Assembly: GCA_934130405.1 (NCBI GenBank)
Contig: CAKOXX010000007.1
Span: forward strand, 1-57,349
Length of the DNA: 57,349 bases
DNA from: an uncultured Bacilli bacterium
GTDB taxonomy: Bacteria; Bacillota_I; Bacilli_A; RF39; UBA660
Reading direction: 5' to 3'
Position 1 is the stretch's first letter. Each line of letters opens with the position of its first letter. The position numbers were made by a program, and so were the translations under genes. This document shows, one piece after another, positions 1-8,547 of this stretch. The notes under the pieces are model-generated. The model saw only the letters and a list, made by a program, of their open reading frames with translations. It had not been told where the DNA came from and searched no databases.

Positions 1-4
1 ATAA

Positions 5-30
5 CAAAAAAAGAAACCGATTAAGGTTTC
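5..30 (-). terminator. Rho-independent terminator left behind the truncated ABC gene
   Basis: Read on the minus strand, GAAACC and GGTTTC form a 6-bp stem with a 6-nt loop, followed by a run of T. It lies about 75 nt beyond the early stop of the substrate-binding protein gene, so it probably terminated the original transcript. Confidence 0.8.
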
Positions 31-103
31 AAAATATCGTGGTTAGATTCCATTTACACAGAATTTCTTACACACTCTACTAATTTTCTAGTAAAAGCTT
101 TTT

Positions 104-721
104 TTACTTTCTTTTACTAGCATTATCATCAAATAGTGTAACAAAATCACCTTGTCCTCCGATAAAAGCCGAACTCATAGCAGCAAAGGCAATAGATGTA
201 TCAATATTTAAATCTTTTTTAGGATTAATATTATGTTCCTTTAAAGCCCATTCAAAAGTCATTTCAGGCATTCCACCAACACGCCCACCAATAACATCTT
301 TTCCTTTTAAGTCATCAAGAGTAAAGTTATCGATTTTTTTTCTAGAAACAATGAATGAACCATCTTTTTGAGTTAATTGTGCAAAGGTTTTTAGATAGTC
401 TTTTTCACCACCATTATAAACATAAATAGTTGTTTCACTACCAGCAAAACCAATATCAGCATCACCTGATAAAACAGCAGCGCTAACTTTATCAGCACCT
501 GGTGTTAAAATTAAGTCTAAGTTTATTCCATTATCTTTAAAATAATCTTTTTCAACTGCAACATACATTGGGGCATAAAAGATAGAATGTGTAACTTCAG
601 CAAGAGTGATATCAGTTAATTTTTCTTCTTTCTTAGACTTTCTATTGAAGTTAAATAAAACAGAACAAGCTAAGATAAAAATAACTATAACTGCACCTAT
701 ATATACGATTTTCTTTTTCAA
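104..721 (-). pseudogene. ABC transporter substrate-binding protein, NMT1/SsuA type, 3'-truncated
   Basis: The 205-aa product begins with an N-terminal hydrophobic segment. A periplasmic-binding-protein fold of the NMT1/ThiY/SsuA group follows: FYAPMYVAVEKDYFKDNGI, then GADIGFAG-like and LKGKDVIGGR segments. Family members, which deliver thiamine precursors, sulfonates or nitrate-like ligands to an ABC permease, are usually about 320-340 aa, so the last third is missing. The reading frame ends in KRK, and no continuation is visible in the other frames before a terminator 75 nt later. The start is TTG, chosen because AAAGGAGG lies 9 nt upstream. A TATAAT box on the minus strand sits at 748-753. 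No permease or ATPase gene is adjacent. It is most likely a decaying remnant; the ligand cannot be told. Confidence 0.8.
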
Positions 722-795
722 ACTAAATCCTCCTTTCAGTTCAAAGTATTATATGTATCTAGTTTAATAAGGTTCATTGCTTCTAGAAGATATGA

Positions 796-824
796 TTGAA
801 AAAAAGAAGAAAATATGGTAAAAT
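796..824 (+). promoter_or_regulatory. SigA-type promoter of the sigma-factor gene
   Basis: TTGAAA (796-801) and TAAAAT (819-824) are separated by exactly 17 bp, about 30 nt upstream of the sigma-factor start. The match to the vegetative consensus is good. Confidence 0.7.
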
Positions 825-852
825 ATACACTGCTTGAAAAGGGGGATTAAGA

Positions 853-1520
853 ATGAAAAGTAAAGAATTACCACAACCGTTAGAAAAGGAAGAACAAAAA
901 ATATATTTTACTAGCTATCGTTTATTAAATGATTCTCTTATGAAAGAAAAACTTATTGCACACAATATGCGTTTAGCAACGAAAAGAGTTTATAAAAAAT
1001 TTATTAATACACATATGATATAGAAGAATTAATATCAGCAGGTTATGAAGGACTCGTTAGAAGTGTCTGCCATTATGATGTAAGTAAAGATGTTTCATTT
1101 TCTTGCTATGCTTATAAAGCAATTGATAATACAATCATTAAATATATGAATAAAGAAAAAAAGCATATTGATGTACTTCATTTAGAAACAATAGTTAAAT
1201 CCGAAAAACCAGATGAAGTAAATCTTGAGTATATTGATACATTAAAAGATGAAGCAACTGTAGAAGATATTATTTTAAGACAAGAAGAATATCAGTTAGT
1301 ACGTGATATTGTTGAATCATTGCCAGAAAAGAAAAAACTGGTGATAAAAGAGTTATATGGATTTACCGATGGTGAAGAACATACTTTGATGGAAGTTGGA
1401 GAAAAGTTAGGTATGACTTATCAAAATGTTTCCAAAATAGCAAAGAAAACCTTACCAATTATTAAAGAAAAGTTAGAAAAAAATGATGAATCATATAAAA
1501 GATTAGTTAAAAGGAGATAG
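853..1520 (+). pseudogene. Sporulation-type (SigE/SigK-like) RNA polymerase sigma factor, frameshifted
   Basis: From ATG 853 (GGGGG ribosome site) the first frame gives a SigE/SigK-like N-terminus: LPQPLEKEEQKIY, then LIAHNMRLATKRVYKKFINT. It stops at TAG 1021. From about 1014 another frame continues exactly where region 2 should go on (YDIEELISAGYEGLVRSVCHYD), through region 4 with a helix-turn-helix (TLMEVGEKLGMTYQNVSKIA), to 1520. Two surplus bases, or one missing base, near 1011-1013 would restore a 222-aa sigma factor. Family members usually read NTG followed by the acidic motif, so loss of one base is the simpler reading. Region 2 and 4 codons remain intact, so the lesion looks recent. 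Programmed frameshifting or an assembly error is possible, but no obvious slippery heptamer is seen. Confidence 0.8.
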
Positions 1521-1564
1521 AAATTATCTTCTTTTCTGTTTATAATATATATTAAGGTGGTATT

Positions 1565-2238
1565 GTGGAAAACTTAATGGAAGAATATGAAAATTTAACA
1601 AGTGAAGAGAAAAATAGTTTATTAATATATAAATCTAGATTAGGAAGAGCTATCAATTCTTTAGATAATGATTATCAAGAGGTAGAAGATATTTATTATA
1701 AATATAAAGAATTATTAAGTAAAAAAGAAAATATGTTTATGTCACTTACAGTTTTTAAAGACATTTCTTTTGATAGTATAGATAGTTTTATAGAAGTTTA
1801 GTCAATACTAAAGAAATAATAAAAAACATAGACATGAAACTAGAAGAAGATATGACAGTTTATAGAGCGTATTCTATTCCAACTGCTCAAGAAGAAATGT
1901 TTCTTTCTCGTAGTGAATTAGTATCAACTAGCCTAGATATTGATAATTGTGACGATTTCTTGATTAATGATAATAACTATAATCACTATTTATATAAAAT
2001 TAATTTAGAAAAAGGTTCTTTAGTTACTGTTTGTCCTTATTCAATTTTATTAGATGGTTTGACAGGAAGATTAATTTTATCAAAGAACAATACTCAAGAC
2101 GAGGTAATATTAAATAAAGAAAATTATGATTTTGAAGTAGTAAAAACAACAACTAGAACTTTAGAAGATGATAGTAATCTAGAAATAAAAACAATAAATG
2201 GTAGTCCTAAAGAAAAAAGACATACGAGAAAAGTATAA
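1565..2238 (+). pseudogene. ADP-ribosyltransferase-fold protein (R-S-E type), frameshifted
   Basis: Two open frames belong together. 1565-1801 (GTG start, AAGGTGG site) codes a 78-aa helical, acidic N-terminal part. Another frame is open from 1786 and runs to 2238 through an ADP-ribosyltransferase-like domain. Joining them needs a one-base change in GTTTA near 1797, giving about 224 aa. The core motifs are visible in order: YRA (Arg codon 1864-1866), a V-STS strand (1924-1932), and QDEVIL (Gln 2095, Glu 2101) followed by YDFEVV. This matches the arginine/STS/(Q/E)xE layout of the superfamily. Family members modify proteins, often as toxins or effectors. The target is unknown and no signal peptide or immunity gene is seen. 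If the downstream frame starts alone at ATG 1834, a 134-aa fragment with all three motifs would still be made. Confidence 0.6.
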
Positions 2239-2300
2239 ACTTATTAAAATTGATTGTAATATTAGAAGTAACATTTATATAATGAAAATGAGGTGTTATT

Positions 2301-2603
2301 ATGATGAATATAGAAGTTTTAGAGTTTTTAATGAAAGAAAGAAATATTAAGAGCTATTATCGTTTAGCAAAAGAAGCTAATTTTCCTTATACAACGCTTT
2401 TAGATTTAGTTAATGGTAGAAGTAATAATTTAAATAATATTAAAAGATTAGCAACATTCTTTGGAGCAGAGTATCAAATGTTACTTGCAGATACAAATTA
2501 TTGTTACCTAGTTAATGAAAAAAATGAAGTAAAGTCTTTTTTACCACTTGATATCTTAGAAAGAAGTAATACTTTTGCGACAGTTTTACTAGGAAATTAT
2601 TAA
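2301..2603 (+). CDS. Small XRE-like helix-turn-helix protein
   Basis: The 100-aa protein starts at ATG 2301 or the next codon, with GAGGTG upstream. Residues 5-58 read as a Cro/C1-type helix-turn-helix: EFLMKERNIKSYYRLAKEA, then FPYTTLLDLVNGRSNNLNNI, then a scaffold helix. The C-terminal 40 residues contain YCYLVNEKNEVKSFLP and form no domain I recognise. It stands alone between the ADP-ribosyltransferase-like gene and ftsY. A DNA-binding regulator is likely; its operator is unknown. Confidence 0.65.
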   Translation: MMNIEVLEFLMKERNIKSYYRLAKEANFPYTTLLDLVNGRSNNLNNIKRLATFFGAEYQMLLADTNYCYLVNEKNEVKSFLPLDILERSNTFATVLLGNY

Positions 2604-2633
2604 AATAAGGTGTATTCTTCTATTCTTTTATGT

Positions 2634-2639
2634 TAAAAT
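2634..2639 (+). promoter_or_regulatory. Extended -10 promoter of ftsY
   Basis: TAAAAT is preceded by TG plus one base (TATGTTAAAAT), an extended -10 box 20 bp upstream of the ftsY start. No good -35 is visible. Confidence 0.4.
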
Positions 2640-2658
2640 AGCTTATGGAGTTGATAAA

Positions 2659-3669
2659 ATGGGATTTTTTGATAAGATTAAGCAGAAATTTAAAAAAGAA
2701 GAAACTAGTGACGTAGAAGAAAAAAAAGTCCAAGAAAAGCAAGAAATATATGATAAAGGGTTAAGTAAGAGTAGAAAGCAAGTTACTTCACTTCTTTCAG
2801 ACTTAACCCATAGATATAGTAAGATTAATGAAGATTACTTTAATGAACTAGAAGAAATTTTAATAATGGCTGATATTGGAGTTAATACAGTTATGAAATT
2901 TGTTGATAAGCTAAAAGAAAGAGTTAATCACGATAAGATAACTGATCCAGAAGAGTTGAAAGAAATGATAGTTGATGAGATATTTATTATCTATGTTGAT
3001 GGAGAAGTATTAACAACTAAACTAGAAACAAGAGAAGAAGCACCAACTGTTTATTTATTTGTCGGAGTTAATGGTGTTGGAAAAACTACTACTATTGCTA
3101 AACTTGCTAATCGTTATGTAAAAGCTGGTAAAAAGGTTTTATTAGTAGCTGGTGATACATTTAGAGCAGGTGCTTATCAACAATTAGAAGAATGGAGTGG
3201 TAGAGTAGGAGCATATTTCTATGGAAAAGAAAATGCTACTGACCCTTCTAGTGTAATTTATGAAGGATGTGAACTGGCTCTAAAAGAAGGCTATGATTAT
3301 ATTTTTGTTGATACAGCTGGTCGTTTACAAAATAAAACTAATCTAATGAAAGAATTAGAAAAAATGAATAGAGTTATTAACAAACTGATACCTAATTCAC
3401 CAACAGAAACTTTACTTGTCTTAGATGCAACTACTGGACAAAATGGTATTAAACAAGCCGTTGCTTTTAAAGAAATAACAAATATAACCGGAATAGTTCT
3501 TACTAAAATGGATGGAACAGCTAAAGGTGGAATTGTCCTTGCAATTAAAGAAGAAGTAGGTCTTCCTGTTAAGTTTATTGGTTTTGGGGAAAGAGTAGAC
3601 GATTTACAAGAATTCGATATTGAGCAATATATCTATGGCTTATTTAAAGATTTTATGGGTGAAAAATGA
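2659..3669 (+). CDS. ftsY: Signal recognition particle receptor FtsY
   Basis: FtsY is the membrane-associated SRP GTPase that docks ribosome-Ffh complexes at the translocon. The 336-aa protein has a short charged N-terminus, a four-helix N domain (about residues 40-110), and a complete G domain: P-loop GVNGVGKTTT near residue 135, the DTFRAGA insertion-box motif, DTAGR near 217, TKMDG near 282, and the C-terminal GERVDDLQEF. The acidic A domain is reduced to a few dozen residues, common in low-GC Bacilli. The next gene overlaps the stop by 4 nt and ylxM follows, so ftsY, a small membrane gene and ylxM form an operon. ffh, the usual partner of ylxM, is not in the window. Confidence 0.97.
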   Translation: MGFFDKIKQKFKKEETSDVEEKKVQEKQEIYDKGLSKSRKQVTSLLSDLTHRYSKINEDYFNELEEILIMADIGVNTVMKFVDKLKERVNHDKITDPEELKEMIVDEIFIIYVDGEVLTTKLETREEAPTVYLFVGVNGVGKTTTIAKLANRYVKAGKKVLLVAGDTFRAGAYQQLEEWSGRVGAYFYGKENATDPSSVIYEGCELALKEGYDYIFVDTAGRLQNKTNLMKELEKMNRVINKLIPNSPTETLLVLDATTGQNGIKQAVAFKEITNITGIVLTKMDGTAKGGIVLAIKEEVGLPVKFIGFGERVDDLQEFDIEQYIYGLFKDFMGEK

Positions 3670-3950
3670 AAAAAAGTATTACAAATATAAATACAAAAGT
3701 TAAGCAAAAGAAAAAAGATAACTCAAAGATATTTCTTACTATCCAATTAATATTAACTATTTCCTTATTAGTACTAGGAATACTATCATTTATATATAAA
3801 GATTTATATTTCTACTTTAAACTATTGCTAGGTATTACAATTATAGATATGGGAATAAATAATAAATTAATATATAAAAGATTAAATGCTACTTATGTCT
3901 ATCTTGGAGTAGGTGTAATAATAATCTTATTTGCAGTTTTTGGAGGATAG
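3666..3950 (+). CDS. Small membrane protein of the ftsY-ylxM operon
   Basis: This 94-aa protein overlaps ftsY by ATGA, so translation is probably coupled. After a basic N-terminus (residues 1-20) it has three hydrophobic stretches: about 24-44, 46-64 and 73-92. The last is GVGVIIILFAVFG. I recognise no family. The position suggests a role near membrane targeting, but nothing in the sequence shows one. Confidence 0.75.
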   Translation: MKKSITNINTKVKQKKKDNSKIFLTIQLILTISLLVLGILSFIYKDLYFYFKLLLGITIIDMGINNKLIYKRLNATYVYLGVGVIIILFAVFGG

Positions 3951-3954
3951 ATTT

Positions 3955-4254
3955 ATGGAAGAGGTATTATATTATACAGAATTATTTGATTTTTATGGTA
4001 CTTTATTAACAGAAAAACAACAGAATTATTTTAAAGACTATTATTTTAATAATTTATCTCTTTCTGAAATAGCTGAAAATTATGAAATAACTAGAAATGC
4101 TATTCATAATCAATTAAGAGAAGCCAAAGAAAAACTTGAATATTATGAAAAAAATCTACAACTAGTAGATAAACAGAAGAAAACTAAAAAAATTTATTTA
4201 GAATTAACTGATGAAAAAGCAAAAAAAGAACTAAAAAATCTATTTGATTTATAG
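3955..4254 (+). CDS. ylxM: YlxM/p13-like helix-turn-helix protein
   Basis: The protein is 99 aa from ATG 3955, chosen because GGAGG lies 9-13 nt upstream; an in-frame TTG at 3931 lies inside the previous gene. The fold is that of a sigma region 4-like helix-turn-helix: LTEKQQNYFKDYYFNNLSLS, then EIAENYEITRNAIHNQLREA, then a helix rich in Lys and Glu. YlxM proteins are normally co-transcribed with ffh and modulate SRP function. Here the gene sits directly behind ftsY instead, keeping the SRP link. Confidence 0.85.
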   Translation: MEEVLYYTELFDFYGTLLTEKQQNYFKDYYFNNLSLSEIAENYEITRNAIHNQLREAKEKLEYYEKNLQLVDKQKKTKKIYLELTDEKAKKELKNLFDL

Positions 4255-4262
4255 GAAAATCA

Positions 4263-4292
4263 TTGACTTAGTTCTTTTTTCTATGCTATATT
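4263..4292 (+). promoter_or_regulatory. Promoter of tRNA-Gly
   Basis: TTGACT (4263-4268) and TATATT (4287-4292) are 18 bp apart, with a TGC extension before the -10. Transcription would start just ahead of the tRNA at 4309. Confidence 0.65.
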
Positions 4293-4308
4293 AAATATGT
4301 ACTGATTT

Positions 4309-4383
4309 GCAGATGTAGTTTAGTGGTTAGAATATGACCTTGCCAAGGTTGTGACGGGGATTCGATTTCCCTCATCTGCTCCA
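4309..4383 (+). tRNA. tRNA-Gly (GCC)
   Basis: The 75-nt cloverleaf has acceptor GCAGATG pairing CATCTGC, discriminator T and encoded CCA. The anticodon arm is GACCTTGCCAAGGTT with GCC in the loop, and the T arm contains GATTCGATTTCC. It has its own promoter and terminator. Confidence 0.95.
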
Positions 4384-4393
4384 TTTAAAATCC

Positions 4394-4424
4394 ACTTGCG
4401 GACTGAAAAGTTCGTGAGTTTTTG
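4394..4424 (+). terminator. Terminator of tRNA-Gly
   Basis: ACTTGCGGACT pairs AGTTCGTGAGT around a GAAA loop with several G-U pairs, followed by TTTT. The terminator behind tRNA-Cys at 8631 has nearly the same sequence and design. Confidence 0.75.
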
Positions 4425-4510
4425 TTTTATATAGTGTAAAAAAAATATTGACTTCTTATATATATTTTACTTAAGTATTTAATTGTTTGATTAAAATTTA
4501 TATCTAACAT

Positions 4511-4531
4511 GCATAAATTTTATGCTATAAT
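4511..4531 (+). promoter_or_regulatory. Extended -10 promoter overlapped by a perfect palindrome
   Basis: TATGCTATAAT gives an extended -10 (TATAAT 4526-4531) ahead of the 440-aa membrane protein gene. Immediately before it, GCATAAA and TTTATGC form a 7-1-7 palindrome (4511-4525) lying between the expected -35 and -10. This is a likely repressor site. Confidence 0.5.
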
Positions 4532-4577
4532 CATTTTAGAATAAAGAGTAATAAAATAGATAAGAGGAGTAGCTATC

Positions 4578-5900
4578 ATGAATGATTCTAATAATAAGTC
4601 ATTTAATAATGAAAATTCTAATTTATCACAACAAACTAATAATTCTACAGGAGTAAATTTAAATCAACAACCAACTGTTAATCCTAATCAACTGACAGTT
4701 CAATCACAACCAGATATATTGCAAATGTATTCTACTACAATGTCTGGAAGTTCTCAAAATAATGTTAGGACATCAACGAATAGTTTAAATAGTACTAGTA
4801 AAATGTCTCTTGATTCATTACTTGCACCAGAGACTAGTATTAATACTAATGAAGTAAAACAGCCTACAGATGATGAATTGTTGCAAGCATTTATAGGTAA
4901 AAACTATAAAAAAATTACTAAACGACCATTTAACTTCGTTGCCTTTTTCTTTACAAGTTTTTATTTGTTCTATAGAAAAATGTTTGGTTATGGAATACTA
5001 GTATTTTTACTAAATGTAGCAATAACAACTGCTTTTAATAAGTTTTATTTTACATTAATACTTAATATTATTGTTGGATTCTTAGTAAATAAAATTTATT
5101 TATCAACTGCTAAGAAGAGAGTTGCTGTAATAAAAGTATCTAATCCTAAAAAAGATGGAGAAGAACTAAAGAAAATTTGTGCTAATAAGGGTGGAACAAG
5201 TGTAGGTAAAATAATTTTAGGAGTTATCTCAGAACTAATTCTTTCTATTGCTATACTATTTATAATGTCACTTATCAGCCTAGGTAGTGCTTTTGGAGAA
5301 CTTTTAAATTTTAATAACTGGAAAGAAATAATAAATGATAATTTACCAATTGGAACTGGAACATTGTTGGAAGATGTTAGCGTTGAAGGTTATGGATGTA
5401 TGAATTCCAAATGTAATGTTAGTATTGCAACAGCTACCGGAGAAACAGAAACATATTCATTAAAAATAAATGATAGTGATTTCTTTAATAAATTAGGTGA
5501 TTATAAAGATTACATTAAGCTAAATATATATTATGTAGCAAATAAAGATACTAAAACTATTGTTGACTATAAAATCTATTTGAAATCAACTAATGAGGAA
5601 ATTACTGATGTAAAAAATGAAAATGACTTGCGTGATAAAATAGGGTTATATTCGGTTGGAACGCACACTGATACATTTACTTTAACAGAAATTGGTGAAC
5701 CAGGTTTTGGTTTTAAAGATAATAATTCCTATACTTACACAGATTATAAATTTACTAATAGTAAAGGTACTGAATTTGAAATGAAATATATTAATGATAG
5801 TAATTCGTTAAACTTAGTAGAAGGAAACAACTATACTGTTACATTTGAAGTATCTGAAGATACATTTGGATATGATTTTACAATTAAATCAGTTGAATAA
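4578..5900 (+). CDS. Membrane protein with Asn/Gln/Ser-rich N-terminus
   Basis: The 440-aa protein starts at ATG 4578 after AAGAGGAG. Residues 1-95 are low-complexity and rich in Asn, Gln, Ser and Thr, with no signal peptide. Next comes a segment like DUF2628-type membrane proteins (RPFNFVAFFFTSFYLFYRKM), two close hydrophobic helices (about residues 115-170) and a further transmembrane helix near 210-240 (ILGVISELILSIAILFIMSL). The C-terminal 200 residues are polar, probably extracytoplasmic, and rich in beta-type sequence with two Cys (GCMNSKC). No enzymatic motif is seen. A cell-envelope function is an inference from topology only. Confidence 0.8.
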   Translation: MNDSNNKSFNNENSNLSQQTNNSTGVNLNQQPTVNPNQLTVQSQPDILQMYSTTMSGSSQNNVRTSTNSLNSTSKMSLDSLLAPETSINTNEVKQPTDDELLQAFIGKNYKKITKRPFNFVAFFFTSFYLFYRKMFGYGILVFLLNVAITTAFNKFYFTLILNIIVGFLVNKIYLSTAKKRVAVIKVSNPKKDGEELKKICANKGGTSVGKIILGVISELILSIAILFIMSLISLGSAFGELLNFNNWKEIINDNLPIGTGTLLEDVSVEGYGCMNSKCNVSIATATGETETYSLKINDSDFFNKLGDYKDYIKLNIYYVANKDTKTIVDYKIYLKSTNEEITDVKNENDLRDKIGLYSVGTHTDTFTLTEIGEPGFGFKDNNSYTYTDYKFTNSKGTEFEMKYINDSNSLNLVEGNNYTVTFEVSEDTFGYDFTIKSVE

Positions 5901-5903
5901 TAA

Positions 5904-5944
5904 AAAACTATATGGACTATTAATAATTTTATCCATATAGTTTT
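5904..5944. terminator. Bidirectional terminator between convergent genes
   Basis: AAAACTATATGGA (5904-5916) and TCCATATAGTTTT (5932-5944) form a perfect 13-bp stem with T-rich flanks on both strands. It serves the convergent genes ending at 5900 and 5964. Confidence 0.85.
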
Positions 5945-5963
5945 ATTTTATTATTTAGAAAAA

Positions 5964-6575
5964 TTAATCTTCTTCAACATTTCTTGTAAGTAAATCAGTA
6001 ACTGTTTGAATAGCTCTTAATATAGATTTTCTTACAAAAATGTATATAAGTGAGTTAATTATAATTAAAATTAATCCTATTACTAAGTAAACTAAATAAT
6101 TCTTTGAGGAGACAGCAACAGCTTTGTCAGGATGCTTAGAATCATACTTTAGCGATATAGTTTTTCCAAATGCCTTAGCATAACCAAAATCTTTAGTAGT
6201 ATATTTGTAAGCTTTATTATCTATATTATACTTATAAACAGCATTACATACATTAATGTAATTATCTGTATTATGACAATTAACATAATCGATTTTTTGT
6301 CCTTCAGTTTTTAAATAGTATTTATTTGTTATTGCATCAAAAGTAATATGATAAGTGGCATTTCCCACAAGAAATAGTCCAACTAAAAGACAAGGTAAAA
6401 ATATAAGTACTATTAATATTTTACTGATAATTCTCCCTTTTTTAAACCTTGATTTGATAACTTTTTTTCTCTCATTATCTATAACATCGGTATTTAATTT
6501 AGCATCACAAAATTCACATCTGATATTAGTAATTTTATTTGCTTGTCCACAATTCTTACATTTTATAATATACAT
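5964..6575 (-). CDS. Zinc-ribbon membrane protein with DUF3592-like domain
   Basis: The 203-aa protein opens with a double-CxxC zinc ribbon (KCKNCG at residues 5-10, CEFCDAKL near 20-27). A transmembrane helix follows at about 50-72, then an exposed domain resembling DUF3592 (VYKYNIDNKAYKY, then GYAKAFGKTISLKYDSKHP), and a second transmembrane helix at about 160-182. It is the last gene of a minus-strand group with the DUF2207 and LemA genes, 11 nt downstream of the former. The function is unknown; the context suggests an envelope protein. Confidence 0.75.
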   Translation of the reverse strand: MYIIKCKNCGQANKITNIRCEFCDAKLNTDVIDNERKKVIKSRFKKGRIISKILIVLIFLPCLLVGLFLVGNATYHITFDAITNKYYLKTEGQKIDYVNCHNTDNYINVCNAVYKYNIDNKAYKYTTKDFGYAKAFGKTISLKYDSKHPDKAVAVSSKNYLVYLVIGLILIIINSLIYIFVRKSILRAIQTVTDLLTRNVEED

Positions 6576-6586
6576 ATTTACTCCTT

Positions 6587-7849
6587 TTAATTAATGTTAT
6601 CATTTTCAAACATCATATTATATTCAAGTAATGGCATAGAGTATTGGAAAAATTGACGAAATGTATCAAAACTAAATTCTTTTAAACTACCATACCAACA
6701 AGGAGCAGTAATAGGAATATTTTCAAACTTATCTATCCACTTACTAGCAAGATCAAACGTGTAGGCATAAGGTAAAATATCATAAAAATAGTTTGGGTTT
6801 TGAGCTACAAGTGTTTCTAATTTTGCTTTATCTGCTGTTAAAATAAAATTTCTTAAACCAACTATTTTTATAAACAATTGTTTTCCATATTCTGTTCTTC
6901 TTCGTAAATAGAAGAAACATAAAATCATTCCAATTATACAAATCATTCCAATAATGTAGGTACAAAGATAAAATACATTTGGCATTAAGTGTTGTATAAA
7001 AAATAGTATCCATGGAATTGTGATGAATGTAATTATAAATATAGCTGATAAGTCTTCTATTAAATCTTTGATTTTAAAACCATATATATATACTCTTCTT
7101 ATGAATTCAAATAAGTAAAAGCTAAAAAAAATAAAAGATATTGTAGAAAACATTAAGATTAGAGAGGAACCATTAGATTCTGTTATTGGTAATATAATTA
7201 TTGCAAGATAGGATATAATAATCATTAAAATAATTGCAAATTTTTGCCATTGAACTTTTTTAAAAATACTTTCTTTATTCTCCTTACAATTTATCATATT
7301 ATCTAATATATTTTTTGCCTGAAAATGATATCTATTATATAAATCATCAGATGTAACTACATTATCATCATCAGACCGTCCATGTCTTATTAAACTTTCT
7401 AGTAATTTTTTCTCAATAGTATTATTACCATCATAATCTTTTAATTTAGTTACTTTAACAATATATTCTTTATGATTATGTGCAGATTTTTCTATCGTCT
7501 TTGCTATTTTTATGTATCCCTTATTTCCTAGATAGATGAGTAGGGAAGCTAAATCGAGTTTATCAGCTTTTCCTTTATATAAAAAACCTACTTCTAAACT
7601 ATTAAAACCTTCTGGTGGGTAAAATTCTATCGCCTTAGGTATTTTTTCTTCTTTGCCATATTTATACCATAAAATTACTGAACAAATTAAGCATATTACT
7701 GGTAAAAGAAGAACAATTATTTTTATATTAGTATTATTTGAAATGGCACTATTATATAAATTAATAGAATCCGCTGCATAAATATTTGGTATATAACCTA
7801 ATACTACTAAAAATATTAATATAAAATTTAGTTTCCTTTTTTTTTTCAT
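6587..7849 (-). CDS. DUF2207-family membrane protein, short form
   Basis: The 420-aa protein has a signal peptide (cleavage likely after NIYA), a transmembrane helix near 45-62, and the cytoplasmic DUF2207 signature: YPPEGFNSLEVGFLYKG, then LDLASLLIYLGNKGYIKI. Four more membrane helices lie in the middle. The C-terminal module holds LRNFILTADKAKLETLV, then LPYAYTFDLASKWIDKFENI. Full-length relatives are about 550-600 aa and carry an extracellular beta domain after the signal peptide. Here only about 20 residues remain between the signal and the first helix. LemA and DUF2207 genes are paired in many bacteria; the function of the pair is not settled. Confidence 0.85.
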   Translation of the reverse strand: MKKKRKLNFILIFLVVLGYIPNIYAADSINLYNSAISNNTNIKIIVLLLPVICLICSVILWYKYGKEEKIPKAIEFYPPEGFNSLEVGFLYKGKADKLDLASLLIYLGNKGYIKIAKTIEKSAHNHKEYIVKVTKLKDYDGNNTIEKKLLESLIRHGRSDDDNVVTSDDLYNRYHFQAKNILDNMINCKENKESIFKKVQWQKFAIILMIIISYLAIIILPITESNGSSLILMFSTISFIFFSFYLFEFIRRVYIYGFKIKDLIEDLSAIFIITFITIPWILFFIQHLMPNVFYLCTYIIGMICIIGMILCFFYLRRRTEYGKQLFIKIVGLRNFILTADKAKLETLVAQNPNYFYDILPYAYTFDLASKWIDKFENIPITAPCWYGSLKEFSFDTFRQFFQYSMPLLEYNMMFENDNIN

Positions 7850-7860
7850 TCTTCCTCCAT

Positions 7861-8409
7861 CTATAACTCTACTTTTACATTTTTTCTTTCCTCATTATTA
7901 GCTTCAAACATCTTTTTTGAATGATAACCAAATATCTTTGCTATTAAACTATTAGGAAACATTTCTACCTTGTTATTATAAACTCTAACTACAGCATTAT
8001 AGTATTTTCTAGAATTAGCAATATCATCTTCTATTTTTTTTAATTCTGTACTTAAATTTTTAAAGTTTTCATTAGCTTTTAATTCAGGATAAGCTTCTTT
8101 TAAAGCCATGATTCTATCGATTTTAGTATTCATTTTTTCATTAGTAATTATCTTTTCTTCATTGGACATACTTTCATAATTACTGTTTCTTAATTTTGTA
8201 ACTTCACTAAATGTTTCTTGCTCGTGATTAGCATATCCTTTAACAGTTTCTACTAAGTTAGGAATTAAATCCCAACGCTTTTTTAAATAAACATCCATAG
8301 TTGCAAAAGCTTCTTTAACTTTATTATTTAAGCTTACAAAACTATTATATAAAACAAAAATATAAACAATAAGTAATATGATAACTGCCATTATAATATA
8401 AACTACCAT
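7861..8409 (-). CDS. LemA family protein
   Basis: The 182-aa protein has one N-terminal transmembrane helix (residues 3-24) and the family hallmarks VYLKKRWDLIPNLVETVKGY, FSEVTKLRNS, and the final AVRVYNNKVEMFPNSLIAKIFGY. The start has a clear GGAGGTG site. LemA proteins form alpha-helical structures at the inner membrane. The gene lies 11 nt ahead of the DUF2207 gene, a recurrent pairing, and heads the three-gene minus-strand operon ending at 5964. Confidence 0.92.
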   Translation of the reverse strand: MVVYIIMAVIILLIVYIFVLYNSFVSLNNKVKEAFATMDVYLKKRWDLIPNLVETVKGYANHEQETFSEVTKLRNSNYESMSNEEKIITNEKMNTKIDRIMALKEAYPELKANENFKNLSTELKKIEDDIANSRKYYNAVVRVYNNKVEMFPNSLIAKIFGYHSKKMFEANNEERKNVKVEL

Positions 8410-8482
8410 GCATTCACCTCCTACCTTAATTAAATTTTATCATATTTTTCTTTTCATACACATATAATTAATTGAAAGTTGA

Positions 8483-8511
8483 TTGACAAACTAAATATGG
8501 TAGTGTAAAAT
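8483..8511 (+). promoter_or_regulatory. Promoter of tRNA-Cys
   Basis: TTGACA (8483-8488) and TAAAAT (8506-8511) are 17 bp apart, an almost consensus SigA promoter. A short hairpin (GTGCT/AGCAC, 8523-8536) lies between the likely start point and the tRNA. Confidence 0.8.
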
Positions 8512-8547
8512 AATATTTGCAAGTGCTACTTAGCACAGTGATTAATT

